DNA of 64,000 bases, from assembly GCF_026344135.1 (NCBI RefSeq), contig NZ_JAPKNA010000006.1:1-64000 (forward strand), in the 5' to 3' direction. This document shows, piece by piece, positions 16,673 to 26,500 of this stretch; the first letter of the stretch is position 1; each line of letters begins with the position of its first letter. The DNA comes from Alcaligenes parafaecalis. Lineage in GTDB: Bacteria > Pseudomonadota > Gammaproteobacteria > Burkholderiales > Burkholderiaceae_B. The notes beneath the pieces were generated by a model. It was not told where the DNA came from. It did no database searches and was given only the letters and a program-made list of their open reading frames with translations. Made by a program: the position numbers and the translations under genes.

Positions 16673-17842
16673 TTACAGATCAGGCTGATATGTCCATTTA
16701 CCGTCGACCACTTTCACAATCACGTGGGCACGGGTATCCAGACCAGCGTGGTCTGTTGGAGACATATTGAACACACCCTGGGAAGCCGCCAGTTCCTTGG
16801 TTTGTTCCAGAGCGTCACGCAAGGCAGCGCGGAACTCGGGAGTACCGGGTTTGGCACCGGACTTCAGGGCAACGGGAATTGCTTCGGTCACAAGCAGACC
16901 GGCATCCCACATATGGCCACCAAAGGTATTGATGGAGCCTGCACCGTACTTGGCTTCATATTTTTCCTTGTAGTCCATGGCGGTCTTTTTCACCGAGCTG
17001 CTGTCAGGCAGTTGTTCGGCAACCAGCAAAGGACCGGCGGGCAAGATCATGTCGTTACAGTCTTTGCCACATACACGCAGCACGTCGCTGTTGGCAGCAC
17101 CGTGTGTCTGGTAAATGATGCCTGCGTAGCCACGGCCTTTCAGTTCACGCTGAGGCAAGGCAACAGGGGTACCGGAACCGGCGATCAGAACGGCATCAGG
17201 CTTGGTGCCCAGCAGCTTCAGAACCTGACCGGTCACGCTGGTGTCGTTACGGCCATAGCGCTCGGCACCCAGCACTTTAATGCCTTTGGCTTGAGCCGCT
17301 TCGGTAATCACATTCAGCCAGCCGTCACCGTAGGCGTCGTTGTAGCCGATAAAGCCCAGGGTTTTGACGTTCTGTTTAACCATGGCTTCAGCCAAGGCAC
17401 CGGCCATCAACTGGTCATTTTGAGGAGTCTTGAAAACCCAGGTACGAGCGCCTTCAACAGGATCAACAATCTTGGCGTTGGCGGCCACGCTGATCATGGG
17501 TGTCTTGGTTTCACCCGCTACGTCCACCATGGCCAGGGAGCCGGGTGTCACGGACGTACCGATCACCACGTCCACTTTGTCATCGGTGATGAGCTTGCGC
17601 ATATTGCGCACAGCCACCGTGGTGTCAGTGGCATCGTCCAGCACGATGTATTCAATTTTCTGGCCAGCCACTTCGGTAGGCAGCAGGCTGACTGTATTGC
17701 GCTCAGGAATGCCCAGCGAGGCCGCCGGTCCTGTTGCCGCCACCGTCACACCCACTTTGATCTGCGCGGACACGGCCACGGGCAGGCTCAAAGCCAGGGC
17801 TGCAGCCAATGTCGTCAGGCGCCCAGTAGTAATGCAGTTCAT
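16673..17842 (-). CDS. livK: Branched-chain amino acid-type ABC transporter substrate-binding protein
   Basis: This is the periplasmic binding protein that feeds the LivHMGF importer. It has a Sec signal peptide ending VAVSA and a mature type I periplasmic fold starting QIKVGVTVAATGPAASLG. The fold includes the FIGYNDAYGDGW stretch typical of the hinge region. The ATG at 17842 is chosen over one 24 bases upstream because GGGAG sits 6 bases before it and the signal peptide then has a normal length. It yields 389 residues. The ligand cannot be assigned from sequence alone. Confidence 0.93.
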   Translation of the reverse strand: MNCITTGRLTTLAAALALSLPVAVSAQIKVGVTVAATGPAASLGIPERNTVSLLPTEVAGQKIEYIVLDDATDTTVAVRNMRKLITDDKVDVVIGTSVTPGSLAMVDVAGETKTPMISVAANAKIVDPVEGARTWVFKTPQNDQLMAGALAEAMVKQNVKTLGFIGYNDAYGDGWLNVITEAAQAKGIKVLGAERYGRNDTSVTGQVLKLLGTKPDAVLIAGSGTPVALPQRELKGRGYAGIIYQTHGAANSDVLRVCGKDCNDMILPAGPLLVAEQLPDSSSVKKTAMDYKEKYEAKYGAGSINTFGGHMWDAGLLVTEAIPVALKSGAKPGTPEFRAALRDALEQTKELAASQGVFNMSPTDHAGLDTRAHVIVKVVDGKWTYQPDL

Positions 17843-18171
17843 CCTTTTCTCCCAAATTTTGTTCATTGTTGTGGACCGGATTTAGCGGTCAAAAATCGTA
17901 ATACAGATAATCACCAGCACATACCAGAAACGTATCAAGTCACGCGGATTTCAGATATTGGTGTTTACCTTAAATATTAAAAGTTTAAATAGTGCACTAA
18001 CTAAAGTGATAGCTCACTAATTAAGTGCGCAAACCGGCAATTTTCCTGCTCGCCCTATAGGGATGAGGGGCACTTTGGAACCCTCTGCTCCAAACACACT
18101 CTAATTGTCGATTACTATGTAGGACTGCGCCTCCTGTAGGCATTGATCCGTTTTTTCATAAGGCAGCACAC
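17843..18171. promoter_or_regulatory. Divergent control region between livK and msrB
   Basis: The 329 bases between the divergent genes have an AT-rich core (about 17940-18025). It contains the palindrome TAGTGCACTA (17990-17999) and the dyad AGTGA-TAGC-TCACT (18005-18018), followed by TTAAGTGCGC. The clustered GTGCACT and AGTGA elements look like operator half-sites. No clear -35/-10 pair could be fixed and no other gene is seen. Confidence 0.45.
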
Positions 18172-18567
18172 GTGGAAAAAGTACGCAAGACCGACGCTGA
18201 GTGGCGCGCCCAGCTCAGCCCCGAAGAATTCTATGTCACCCGTCAAAAAGGGACGGAACGCCCCTTTACCGGCCGCTACTGGGACACCACCAGCGCCGGG
18301 ATTTATCGCTGCGTCGGTTGTGGCACGGCCTTGTTTGCGTCCGACACCAAGTTTGATGCCGGTTGCGGCTGGCCCAGCTACTTCACCCCCCTGAATCCGG
18401 ATAACGTGCGTGAAGAGCTTGATGTCAGCCACGGCATGCGCCGTACCGAAGTGCTGTGCAATGTCTGCGATGCCCATCTGGGCCACGTCTTTGAAGACGG
18501 CCCGCCCCCCACTGGGCTACGATATTGTATTAACTCCTTGTCCATGACCTTTGAACCCGAAGCATGA
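18172..18567 (+). CDS. msrB: Peptide-methionine (R)-S-oxide reductase
   Basis: MsrB reduces the R form of methionine sulfoxide in proteins. The 131-residue protein has the zinc-binding pairs C47/C50 and C96/C99, the GCGWPSY motif and the catalytic C119 in RYCINS. C65 may be the resolving cysteine. The start is a GTG at 18172, chosen because AAGG lies upstream and the family N-terminus begins here. It overlaps the septation gene by 4 bp. Confidence 0.95.
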   Translation: MEKVRKTDAEWRAQLSPEEFYVTRQKGTERPFTGRYWDTTSAGIYRCVGCGTALFASDTKFDAGCGWPSYFTPLNPDNVREELDVSHGMRRTEVLCNVCDAHLGHVFEDGPPPTGLRYCINSLSMTFEPEA

Positions 18568-19130
18568 AGAAGCTCTTATTTGATCTATTCCCGCTCGTCC
18601 TGTTCTTTCTGGCGTTCCGCTTTTCCGATATCTATGTCGCAACCGGCGTGGCCATGGCGGCCTCGATCCTGCAGATACTCTGGCTGAAGCTCACCAGCAA
18701 GGCGATCGAGACCTCGCACTGGATCAACCTGGCGGTCATTGTCGTGTTTGGCGGTGCCACCCTGTTCTTCCATAACGATGTGTTCATCCGTTGGAAACCC
18801 ACGGTGCTGTACTGGATCTTTGCCCTGGTGCTGCTGGGCGGTCGTTACCTGATGCATCGCAACCTGATGCAAAAATTCATGGGCACCCATCTGGTCTTGC
18901 CCGGCCATGTCTGGGACAAATTAAACCTGGTCTGGGCCAGCTTTTTTGTCGCCATGGGCCTGGTGAATTTGTACGTTGCCTTCTCTGGCCACTTTACCGA
19001 ATCCCAATGGGTCAACTTCAAGGCCTTCGGCCTGCTGGGTTTGATGCTGGTGTTTGTCGTTGCCCAATCCTTGTGGCTGGGCCGCTACCTGCAAGACTCT
19101 TCCGACAACTCCACTCCCCCAAAATCTTGA
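18564..19130 (+). CDS. yciB: Septation protein A, inner-membrane-spanning YciB
   Basis: YciB (IspZ) is an inner-membrane protein connected with intracellular septation and envelope maintenance. The 188-residue protein opens MKKLLFDLFPLVLFFLAF. It shows five or six hydrophobic segments and the conserved FHNDVFIRWKPTV and GGRYLMHRN stretches. It begins inside the msrB stop (ATGA) and is followed after 7 bases by bolA. Confidence 0.93.
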   Translation: MKKLLFDLFPLVLFFLAFRFSDIYVATGVAMAASILQILWLKLTSKAIETSHWINLAVIVVFGGATLFFHNDVFIRWKPTVLYWIFALVLLGGRYLMHRNLMQKFMGTHLVLPGHVWDKLNLVWASFFVAMGLVNLYVAFSGHFTESQWVNFKAFGLLGLMLVFVVAQSLWLGRYLQDSSDNSTPPKS

Positions 19131-19137
19131 TTTCGCC

Positions 19138-19401
19138 ATGACAGACGCACTTGCTTCCCTGATTCACGAACGGCTCCAGGCACTGGAACCGTCGGAACTG
19201 GACATCATCAATGAGTCCCATCTGCACGCCGGTCATGCCGGTGCACAAGGTGGCGCAAGCCACTTTCGGGTGATTATCGCCTCGAAACAATTTGATGGAA
19301 TTTCAACACTGGCACGGCACAGACTTGTGTATGATCGCGTCCACGATCTAATGCCTTTCCCCATTCACGCTTTGGCTATTCAAGCCAAAACCACCGCTTA
19401 A
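19138..19401 (+). CDS. bolA: BolA family protein
   Basis: BolA proteins are small KH-like regulators that often partner with monothiol glutaredoxins in iron handling and also affect cell shape. The 87-residue product has the family features ESHLHAGHAG and the ASKQFDGISTLARHRLVYD helix. A longer frame starting at 19054 overlaps yciB heavily. The ATG at 19138 gives the expected length. It lies between yciB and a PpiC foldase, an arrangement common in this group. Confidence 0.9.
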   Translation: MTDALASLIHERLQALEPSELDIINESHLHAGHAGAQGGASHFRVIIASKQFDGISTLARHRLVYDRVHDLMPFPIHALAIQAKTTA

Positions 19402-19409
19402 GGATGCTC

Positions 19410-20186
19410 ATGAAACGTATCGCTGCATTTGCCCTGACCTGCGCTATGGCTGCTCCCGTCTATGCTCAGACGATTGCCACCGTTAACGGCAAAAACCTCA
19501 CGCAAAAAGACCTGGATCAGTTCGTCGCCGTTCTGGTCGAGCAAGGCGCCAAAGATTCGCCAGAGCTGCGTGAGCAAGTCAAACAGGAAATGGTCAATCG
19601 TCTGGCCGTCGTGCAAGCGGCTGAAAAAGCCGGTATCGACAAGACCAATCAGGTTCAGCAAGAGCTGGAACTGGCCCGCCAAAGCATTCTGGTCCGCGCT
19701 TTGATGGCCGACTACCTGAAGAAGAACCCTGTCACCGACGCCGACCTGACCAAGGAATACAACACCATCAAGTCGATGGAAGAAGGTCAGCAGGAATACA
19801 AGGTGCGCCACATCCTGGTGAAGGACGAAGCGGCGGCCAAAGATCTGCTGGCAAAGATCAAGTCCAAAAAAGTCAGCTTTGCTGATGCGGCCAAGAAAGA
19901 CTCCATCGACACCGGTAGCGGCCAGCAAGGCGGCGATCTGGGCTGGGCACCAAGCGCCACCTACGTTCCTGAGTTCGCTCAGGCTGTAGAGAAGATGAAG
20001 AAAGGCGAGCTGAGCGCAGCACCTGTGCAGTCGCAGTTTGGCTGGCACATCATCCAGGTGGATGACTCCCGCCCTGTTACTTTCCCAGCCATGGCCGAAG
20101 TGAAGCCTCAACTGGAAGAAATGATGCGTCAGCGCAAGCTGGCCGAATACCAGCAAAAAATCCTGAAAGAAGCCAACATCAAGTAA
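19410..20186 (+). CDS. Periplasmic PpiC-type peptidyl-prolyl cis-trans isomerase
   Basis: This is a SurA/PrsA-like periplasmic chaperone and isomerase. The 258-residue protein begins with a signal peptide ending in PVYA, followed by a SurA-N-like helical region. The parvulin domain (about 130-220) runs from YKVRHILVKDEAAAKDLL through GGDLGW to FGWHIIQVDD. The ATG at 19410 has AAGGA 5 bases upstream. A start two codons earlier is possible. It is the last gene of the msrB-yciB-bolA run and is followed by two hairpins. Confidence 0.92.
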   Translation: MKRIAAFALTCAMAAPVYAQTIATVNGKNLTQKDLDQFVAVLVEQGAKDSPELREQVKQEMVNRLAVVQAAEKAGIDKTNQVQQELELARQSILVRALMADYLKKNPVTDADLTKEYNTIKSMEEGQQEYKVRHILVKDEAAAKDLLAKIKSKKVSFADAAKKDSIDTGSGQQGGDLGWAPSATYVPEFAQAVEKMKKGELSAAPVQSQFGWHIIQVDDSRPVTFPAMAEVKPQLEEMMRQRKLAEYQQKILKEANIK

Positions 20187-20197
20187 TGGCTTTGGCG

Positions 20198-20270
20198 GCC
20201 GCTTTGTCTTCCCGATAAAGCGGCTGGCAGGAAGAACAAATATGGCGCCTCAAGGGCGCCATATTTGTTT
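20198..20270. terminator. Hairpin plus bidirectional terminator between ppiC-type gene and ligA
   Basis: A first stem, GCCGCTTT (20198-20205) with AAAGCGGC (20217-20224), lacks a T tract. The second, AAATATGGCGCC (20238-20249) with GGCGCCATATTT (20255-20266), is a 12-bp stem ending in T-rich sequence on the plus strand. It can serve the convergent ppiC-type gene and ligA. Confidence 0.75.
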
Positions 20271-20365
20271 GTGGTGAAGATCGTTCACTGAATGTCGTTC
20301 ATGCGGTAATTAAAAGCCCAGATCACGGCTGAATCACTACCAGGATTTCACTTCTTCCCCCTGTG

Positions 20366-22453
20366 CTATTCACCCGCCAATAAAGCCAGGAACTGGGCTT
20401 CGTCCAGAATAGTCACACCTAATTCCTGTGCCTTGGTCAGCTTGGAGCCAGCCTCTGCACCCGCCAGCACATAGGCGGTTTTTTTAGAGACCGAGCCGCT
20501 AGCCTTGCCTCCAGCTTCCAATACGCGGCGTGTGGCTTCATCACGGCTCATGCTGGGTAGCGTACCCGTAATGACTACCGTTTTGCCCGCCAGCGGCAGA
20601 TTAGCGCTATTGGCACGGGCTTGCGCCTGCTGGGGAGTAACCCCGGCTGCCAGCAATGCGTCCAAGGCTTCACGATTATGCGGTTCCTGGAAGAAGTGCC
20701 GCACGGACGCCGCTACGACCGGGCCAACTTCGTTGACTTGCAACAGCGCCTCTTCATCAGCCTGCTCCAAAGCCTGCAAGGAGCCAAAATGCTGCGCCAG
20801 ATCGCGCGCCGTGGTCTCCCCCACATGGCGGATACCCAGGGCATAGATCAGACGATTCAAGGCTGGCTCACGTACCTTGTCGATCGCCTCGATCAAGTTC
20901 TCCGCAGATTTGCGTCCCATGCGCTCCAGCAGGATCAGCTTTTCTACTTTCAGTTTGAAGATGTCAGCCAAGGTGTGCACCAGACCGGTTTCCACCAACT
21001 GATCCACCAGCTTTTCACCCAAACCTTCAATATCCAGTGCCTTGCGGCTGGCAGCGTGAATCAAGGTTTGTTTGCGCTGGGCTGGGCAAATCAGACCACC
21101 CGTGCAACGCCAGGCAGACTCACCGTCCAGACGCTCCAGGGCGGAATGACAAGCCGGACATTCCTTGACCATCTCGAATGGCAGGCTAGCTTCCAGGCGC
21201 TTTTCCAGCACCACCGCAACCACTTCGGGAATCACATCACCGGCACGGCGCACCACGACGGTATCGCCTGCACGTACGTCTTTACGACGCACTTCATCTT
21301 CATTGTGCAGCGTGGCATTGGTAACCGTGACGCCCCCAACAAACACTGGTTTCAAGCGCGCGACAGGCGTCACAACGCCTGTACGGCCTACCTGAAACTC
21401 AATGCTCTCAACCAGGGTTATTTCTTCCTGCGCCGGAAACTTGTGCGCAACCGCAAAGCGCGGTGCCCGTGCCACATAGCCCAGAACACGCTGCGCGGCC
21501 AAGGAGTTGACCTTGTAGACCACACCGTCAATTTCAAAGGGCAGGTCAGGACGACGCTGCTGGGTTTGGCCGTAAAAATCCAGCAGACCTTGCACACCCT
21601 GCACGACTTTGCGGTCGCGGCTTAAGGGCATGCCCAGACTTTCCAGCCAGTCCATCATGCCGGACTGCGTATCACGGGGCAGCGCATCACTGGCCGGATC
21701 GGCAAACAAGGCATTCTGAGGCTGATTGGCGGCAGGCATAGGGCTGACTTCACCCCAGCCATAGGCAAAAAAGCGCAAAGGCCGTTTCGCGGTAATTTTG
21801 GGGTCCAACTGACGCAAGCTGCCTGCAGCGGCATTGCGTGGATTCACAAATACTTTTTCGCCACGCTTGGTCTGATTTTCATTCAGGCGCTCGAAGTCCG
21901 CCCGGTTCATCAAGACCTCGCCACGCACTTCCAGCACGGCAGGTAATTGCGCCGCATCCCCGCGCAAGCGCAAAGGAATGGAGTTGATGGTGCGAATATT
22001 GCTGGTGACGTCCTCGCCAGTTGTGCCGTCACCGCGAGTCGACGCCTGAACCAGCAAGCCTTGCTCATAGCGCAGGCTGATCGCCAAACCATCAAACTTG
22101 TATTCGGCCAGATACTCGACACGGCGGTCCAGACCGACCACACCGGCCTCGACCAGCGTATCAGCCACCCGCTTGTCGAACGCCTGCACTTCTTCGTCGT
22201 CAAAGGCATTGCCCAGAGACAACATGGGAACCGCATGCTGAACCGTGTCAAAACCATCCAGGGGGGCTGCACCTACGCGCTGCGTGGGTGAATCGGGGGT
22301 GATCCATTCCGGGTGCTCGGCTTCCAGCGCCAGCAACTCGTTCATCAATACATCGTATTGCGCGTCCGAAATGCTGGGAGCATCCTGAACGTAATAGGCC
22401 CAGTTATGCTGGGCCAGTTCTTCATGTAACTGCTGTACTCGCTTCAAACTCAC
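20366..22453 (-). CDS. ligA: NAD-dependent DNA ligase
   Basis: LigA seals nicks during replication and repair using NAD. The 695-residue protein has all domains. The Ia region is at the N-terminus, and the adenylation domain carries nucleophile K119 in EYKFDGLAIS. An OB fold follows, then a Cys4 zinc finger starting at CPACHS and including CTGGLICP. Helix-hairpin-helix repeats and a C-terminal BRCT domain (about 617-695) complete it. It begins with an ATGA overlap on zipA, so both belong to the smc-zipA-ligA run. Confidence 0.97.
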   Translation of the reverse strand: MSLKRVQQLHEELAQHNWAYYVQDAPSISDAQYDVLMNELLALEAEHPEWITPDSPTQRVGAAPLDGFDTVQHAVPMLSLGNAFDDEEVQAFDKRVADTLVEAGVVGLDRRVEYLAEYKFDGLAISLRYEQGLLVQASTRGDGTTGEDVTSNIRTINSIPLRLRGDAAQLPAVLEVRGEVLMNRADFERLNENQTKRGEKVFVNPRNAAAGSLRQLDPKITAKRPLRFFAYGWGEVSPMPAANQPQNALFADPASDALPRDTQSGMMDWLESLGMPLSRDRKVVQGVQGLLDFYGQTQQRRPDLPFEIDGVVYKVNSLAAQRVLGYVARAPRFAVAHKFPAQEEITLVESIEFQVGRTGVVTPVARLKPVFVGGVTVTNATLHNEDEVRRKDVRAGDTVVVRRAGDVIPEVVAVVLEKRLEASLPFEMVKECPACHSALERLDGESAWRCTGGLICPAQRKQTLIHAASRKALDIEGLGEKLVDQLVETGLVHTLADIFKLKVEKLILLERMGRKSAENLIEAIDKVREPALNRLIYALGIRHVGETTARDLAQHFGSLQALEQADEEALLQVNEVGPVVAASVRHFFQEPHNREALDALLAAGVTPQQAQARANSANLPLAGKTVVITGTLPSMSRDEATRRVLEAGGKASGSVSKKTAYVLAGAEAGSKLTKAQELGVTILDEAQFLALLAGE

Positions 22454-23469
22454 GAAAAAATCCTGCCTGTACGTTCTTGGCCTGCCGTAAAGCCAGCTTG
22501 CTCCAGGCGCTCGTACAGATTACTTAGTTGTTCATCAATATTTTGATCGGTGCTTTCGGGCAAGGGGCGACCCTGATCATCCAGTACCACCGCGTCCAGG
22601 CGGCTGGCCAGATCACGAGCCACCGTAGCCATACGGCTAAAGGCATGGTCATCTGCCGGGCTGTTGGGCAAATCGAGCAGCAAGTCGATACGCTCAATGC
22701 TGGCGGACTGAATATCCTTGGGTTGGGCACCGTCGAACATGGCGGTAAAACGGGGCTGACCCGAATCTGCCAACCAGGCCAATTGCTGGCCGAACGGTAA
22801 AAAGCCCGCATCCTTGACCATCTGAATAACAGAAGACGCTGGCATGGGGCCGGGCAAACGCACCGACACACCCACCAGCGCGTCCAAATCAGCGCACGTA
22901 TTGTCCAGAGCTGCCGCACGACGCAGCACATCATCTTGCTCCGGGCCTTCTACCGCACCATCAAATTGTTGGGCCAGGGATTGAGCCGCCATCCAGACTT
23001 GCGACCATTCAATCGCCGACAGGGGACCGCTGCGATTGGCCAGCAAAACGGCAATCTGCATGCTGGCGTAGGACTCACCTGCGCGTAGACGAGCGCGATG
23101 ACCGCCACCTTCACATTCGGCAAAGTAACGCACCGGTTTGGCGCCACTACGCGATACGGTCTGCAAGGCCTGGGCCAGATCCTGGGCATCCACAGGTTGG
23201 CTGAAACTGATGTCAATTACGGCTTCGGTGGTGCAATCGGCCTCGGCGGCGTCATGTTCGCCATCGGCAGCCGTCGCCTCGCCACGGCCTACGCTAGGCT
23301 CGCGACGTTCCAGCTCGGTGAGCTGGCTCATCAAAGGATCCGTATCCCCATCCGGGAATTGGCTTTGCATCTGCTGGCGCACTCGGCGGTCTTGCCACCA
23401 GTTAAAGACCACTACGAGCAAGATGAGCAAAATGCCCAACAAAATCAGTGCGATTTGCAAATCACTCAT
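22450..23469 (-). CDS. zipA: Cell division protein ZipA
   Basis: ZipA anchors FtsZ to the inner membrane at the septum. The 339-residue protein starts with one membrane helix (about 5-24) followed by basic residues. A variable charged linker leads to a C-terminal FtsZ-binding domain (about 200-330, with LPGPMPASSVIQMVKDAGF near its start). Sequence identity of this family is low, so the call rests partly on its position between smc and ligA, which is typical of betaproteobacteria. Confidence 0.87.
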   Translation of the reverse strand: MSDLQIALILLGILLILLVVVFNWWQDRRVRQQMQSQFPDGDTDPLMSQLTELERREPSVGRGEATAADGEHDAAEADCTTEAVIDISFSQPVDAQDLAQALQTVSRSGAKPVRYFAECEGGGHRARLRAGESYASMQIAVLLANRSGPLSAIEWSQVWMAAQSLAQQFDGAVEGPEQDDVLRRAAALDNTCADLDALVGVSVRLPGPMPASSVIQMVKDAGFLPFGQQLAWLADSGQPRFTAMFDGAQPKDIQSASIERIDLLLDLPNSPADDHAFSRMATVARDLASRLDAVVLDDQGRPLPESTDQNIDEQLSNLYERLEQAGFTAGQERTGRIFS

Positions 23470-23514
23470 TGTCAGTTCCGTCGAATCAACACTACCGGAT
23501 TAAAAAAAACAGGC

Positions 23515-26500
23515 TTACACACTGCTCATTTGCATGGCGGCATCTACGTCTACCGCCACGATACGGGACACCCCCTGCTCTTGCATGGTGACACCGATCA
23601 ACTGCTTGGCCATCTGCATGGCAATTTTATTGTGAGAAATAAACAAAAACTGCGTTTGGTCGCTCATGCTGGCCACCAAATTGGCATAGCGTTCGGTATT
23701 GGCATCATCCAGTGGCGCATCCACCTCGTCCAGCAAACAAAATGGCGCAGGGTTCAGCTTGAAGAAGGCAAAAACCAGCGCTGTCGCCGTCAAAGCTTTT
23801 TCACCACCAGAGAGCAAATGAATGGTGCTGTTGCGTTTGCCTGGCGGTTGCGCCATGACTTGTACACCCGCATCCAGCACTTCATCGCCCACCATCGTCA
23901 GTTTAGCCTCTCCACCACCAAATAGCCTTGGGAAAAGCTCACCAAAGTGCTGATTAACGATGTTGAATGTTTCCATGAGCAACTGGCGCGTCTCGCGGTC
24001 AATCTTGCGAATGGCATCTTCCAGCGTCTCGATTGCATCGGTCAAATCTTTGTGCTGAGCATCCAGATAGGTCTTGCGCTCTTGGGCCGTCGTCAGCTCT
24101 TCAAGGGCCGCCAGGTTCACCGGGCCCAAGCCTTCAATCTGGCGCGAGATACGCTGCACTTCGGACTGCAACCAGCCCACGCGCTGCCATTCTGCTGTCT
24201 TTTCCTGTAACAAGCTCCACAGTTCGGAACGGTTTACCTTTCGACTGTCCAACTGTTCAGCAAACTGTTCGACCGCCAGGCGCGAGGCTTGTTCCTGCAA
24301 CTGCAATTCGGTGACTTGCTCGCGCAAGGGACCCAGATTTTTTTCATTCTCGGTACGAGCTTGCTCATGCTCGCGTAATTGCGCGGCCAGAGTATCAAGC
24401 TGGATTTTCGCCAGGCGTACCGCCTCTTCACGCTCGGCTCGCAACTCCAGAGCATCTTGCAGACCGGCTTGTGCCGCTGAGGCATCCAGATCCAGCAACT
24501 CGCCCTGAAGGCCTTCCAATTGACCTGCGGTGCGCTGGGCCTGCTCCTGAGCCAGGGCGAGATTACGCTCCAGCTCTGCCATGCGTTGTACCAAAGCACG
24601 CTCGGCGAACTGGGCATCATGCACAGCGCGCTCGCGCTCGTGGACGGTACGGCGGGCCTGTTCAGCCTGCTCGGCGCCCTTCTCGCCTTCCATCTGGGCT
24701 TCAGCAAACACACCCTGATGTTCCGCTAATTCTTCATCCAGCGTTTCAAAACGGGCTTCAAACTCTTCACGATTGGCTTGCAGCTCTTCGCGCTGTACGC
24801 TCAGCTCTTCCAGCTCATCATTGATTCGACCGCCGCGCTCTTGCGATTGCTGAGCCTGTTGTGCCAGCTTGGAGTGCTCCAACTGCACATCGTGCATACG
24901 CGCCGTCAATTCACCCACGCGGGCACGGGCGGGAACCAGACCAGTACGCACTTGCTGCAAGGCCATTTCGGCCTGGGTGCTGGTATGACCAAGCTCGTCC
25001 ACAATCAGTTGAGCGCCACGCAACTCTCGCTCCAGATGAGCGATCTCTTGCTGCCGAGCCAACATCCCGGCCTGTTCGGAGTCGGGCGCGTAAAAGCGAA
25101 TGCTATGGCGATCGACCAAATGGCCGTCCTGCACCACGATAGCCATCTGATCGGACAGTTGCTCGCGCAAGCTCAAGGCCTGCTTCAAATCCGAACACAC
25201 ATAGACGTGATGCAGCCAGTTACCCAGCAGACTGCGCAAGGCGCCCTCTTGCTGACGCAATACCGAGCTCAGCAAAGGCAAATCCAGGGCAGGCTTGGCC
25301 AGCTCCCCCGCATCGGGAAGCTGATAAAAGCTCAAGCGTGCAGGCGGTGCATCACTGGCAAAGGCGGCGGCCATATCCAGACGGCGCAACTCCAAGGCCG
25401 TCATCCGCTCACGCAGCACGGCCTCCAGAGCAGTTTCCCAGCCTTTTTCCACGTCCAGGCTTTGCCAGAGACGCTTCATGCTCTCCAGCCCATGTTTAGC
25501 CAGCCAGGGTTCCAAGGTCCCCTTGCGAGCCACATCTTCCTGCAAACGGCTCAAGGCCAGATGTCTTGCTTCCAGACGAGCCATATCCTGGCCGCCTTGC
25601 AAGGCTTGTTCCTGCGCCTTCTTGCGCTCTTCTTCCAGTCTGGGAAGCTGGGCCTCCAGGTGCTGCATGTGCTCCTGGGCCTGCTGCAACTGGTTTTGCA
25701 GCATATTCAGATCGCCCTGCAAACGCTCCAGATTATCCGGGTCGGGCGCGTTAAGTTCACGCAGCTCCTGCTTCAAGCGTTCCTGACGTTGCTCCAACCC
25801 CTGGATTTGACGATCCGCATCACGTTGCGACTGCGCCGCCAAGGCCAGGTTCTGCTCCAAGCGAGCCAGCCCCATGCGCATTTCATCTCGGCGTTGGGCC
25901 TGCTCGCGGACTCGTTGCTCCAGATCGGGCAAGGCGCCTTGGGCTTCTTCCAACTGAATCTGTAATTCTTCCAGCCTGACAGCGGCTTCTTCACGCTGCT
26001 GCTCGCTGTTTTCCAGCTCTTGCTGGCAATGCTCTTGTTGCTCGACCCAGTCGTGCTGCTGTTGTTCCAGTTGTTCACGGCGCTGAGCCATACGACTGCG
26101 TGAATCCAGTACATGGCGGATTTCCGCTTCCAGGCTGGAGACCTGCGACCCTGCTTCGTACAACTGCGTTTGAGCCACGTGCAAGGCATCACCCGCCTGC
26201 AAATGGGCTTGCCGCTGCGACTCCAGAGCCGACTCGGTGTGCCGTAAGCCAGCAATGGATTCTTCCAGCTTGGTCTGGGCTTGTTCAATAGCTAAAAAGC
26301 GCGCTTTTTGATCGCCCTGTGCATTGGACTCTTTCAATAGCCAAAGCAAGTTCTGCTTTAACTCGCCGTCTTGCTGCAAATCGCGGTACCGACGAGCCAC
26401 TTCGGCCTGCGCCTGTAATTTTTCCAACTGCGCATCCAGCTCTCGTTGGATATCTTCCACGCGCAGCAAGTTTTCACGGGTATCGCGCAAACGGCTTTCC

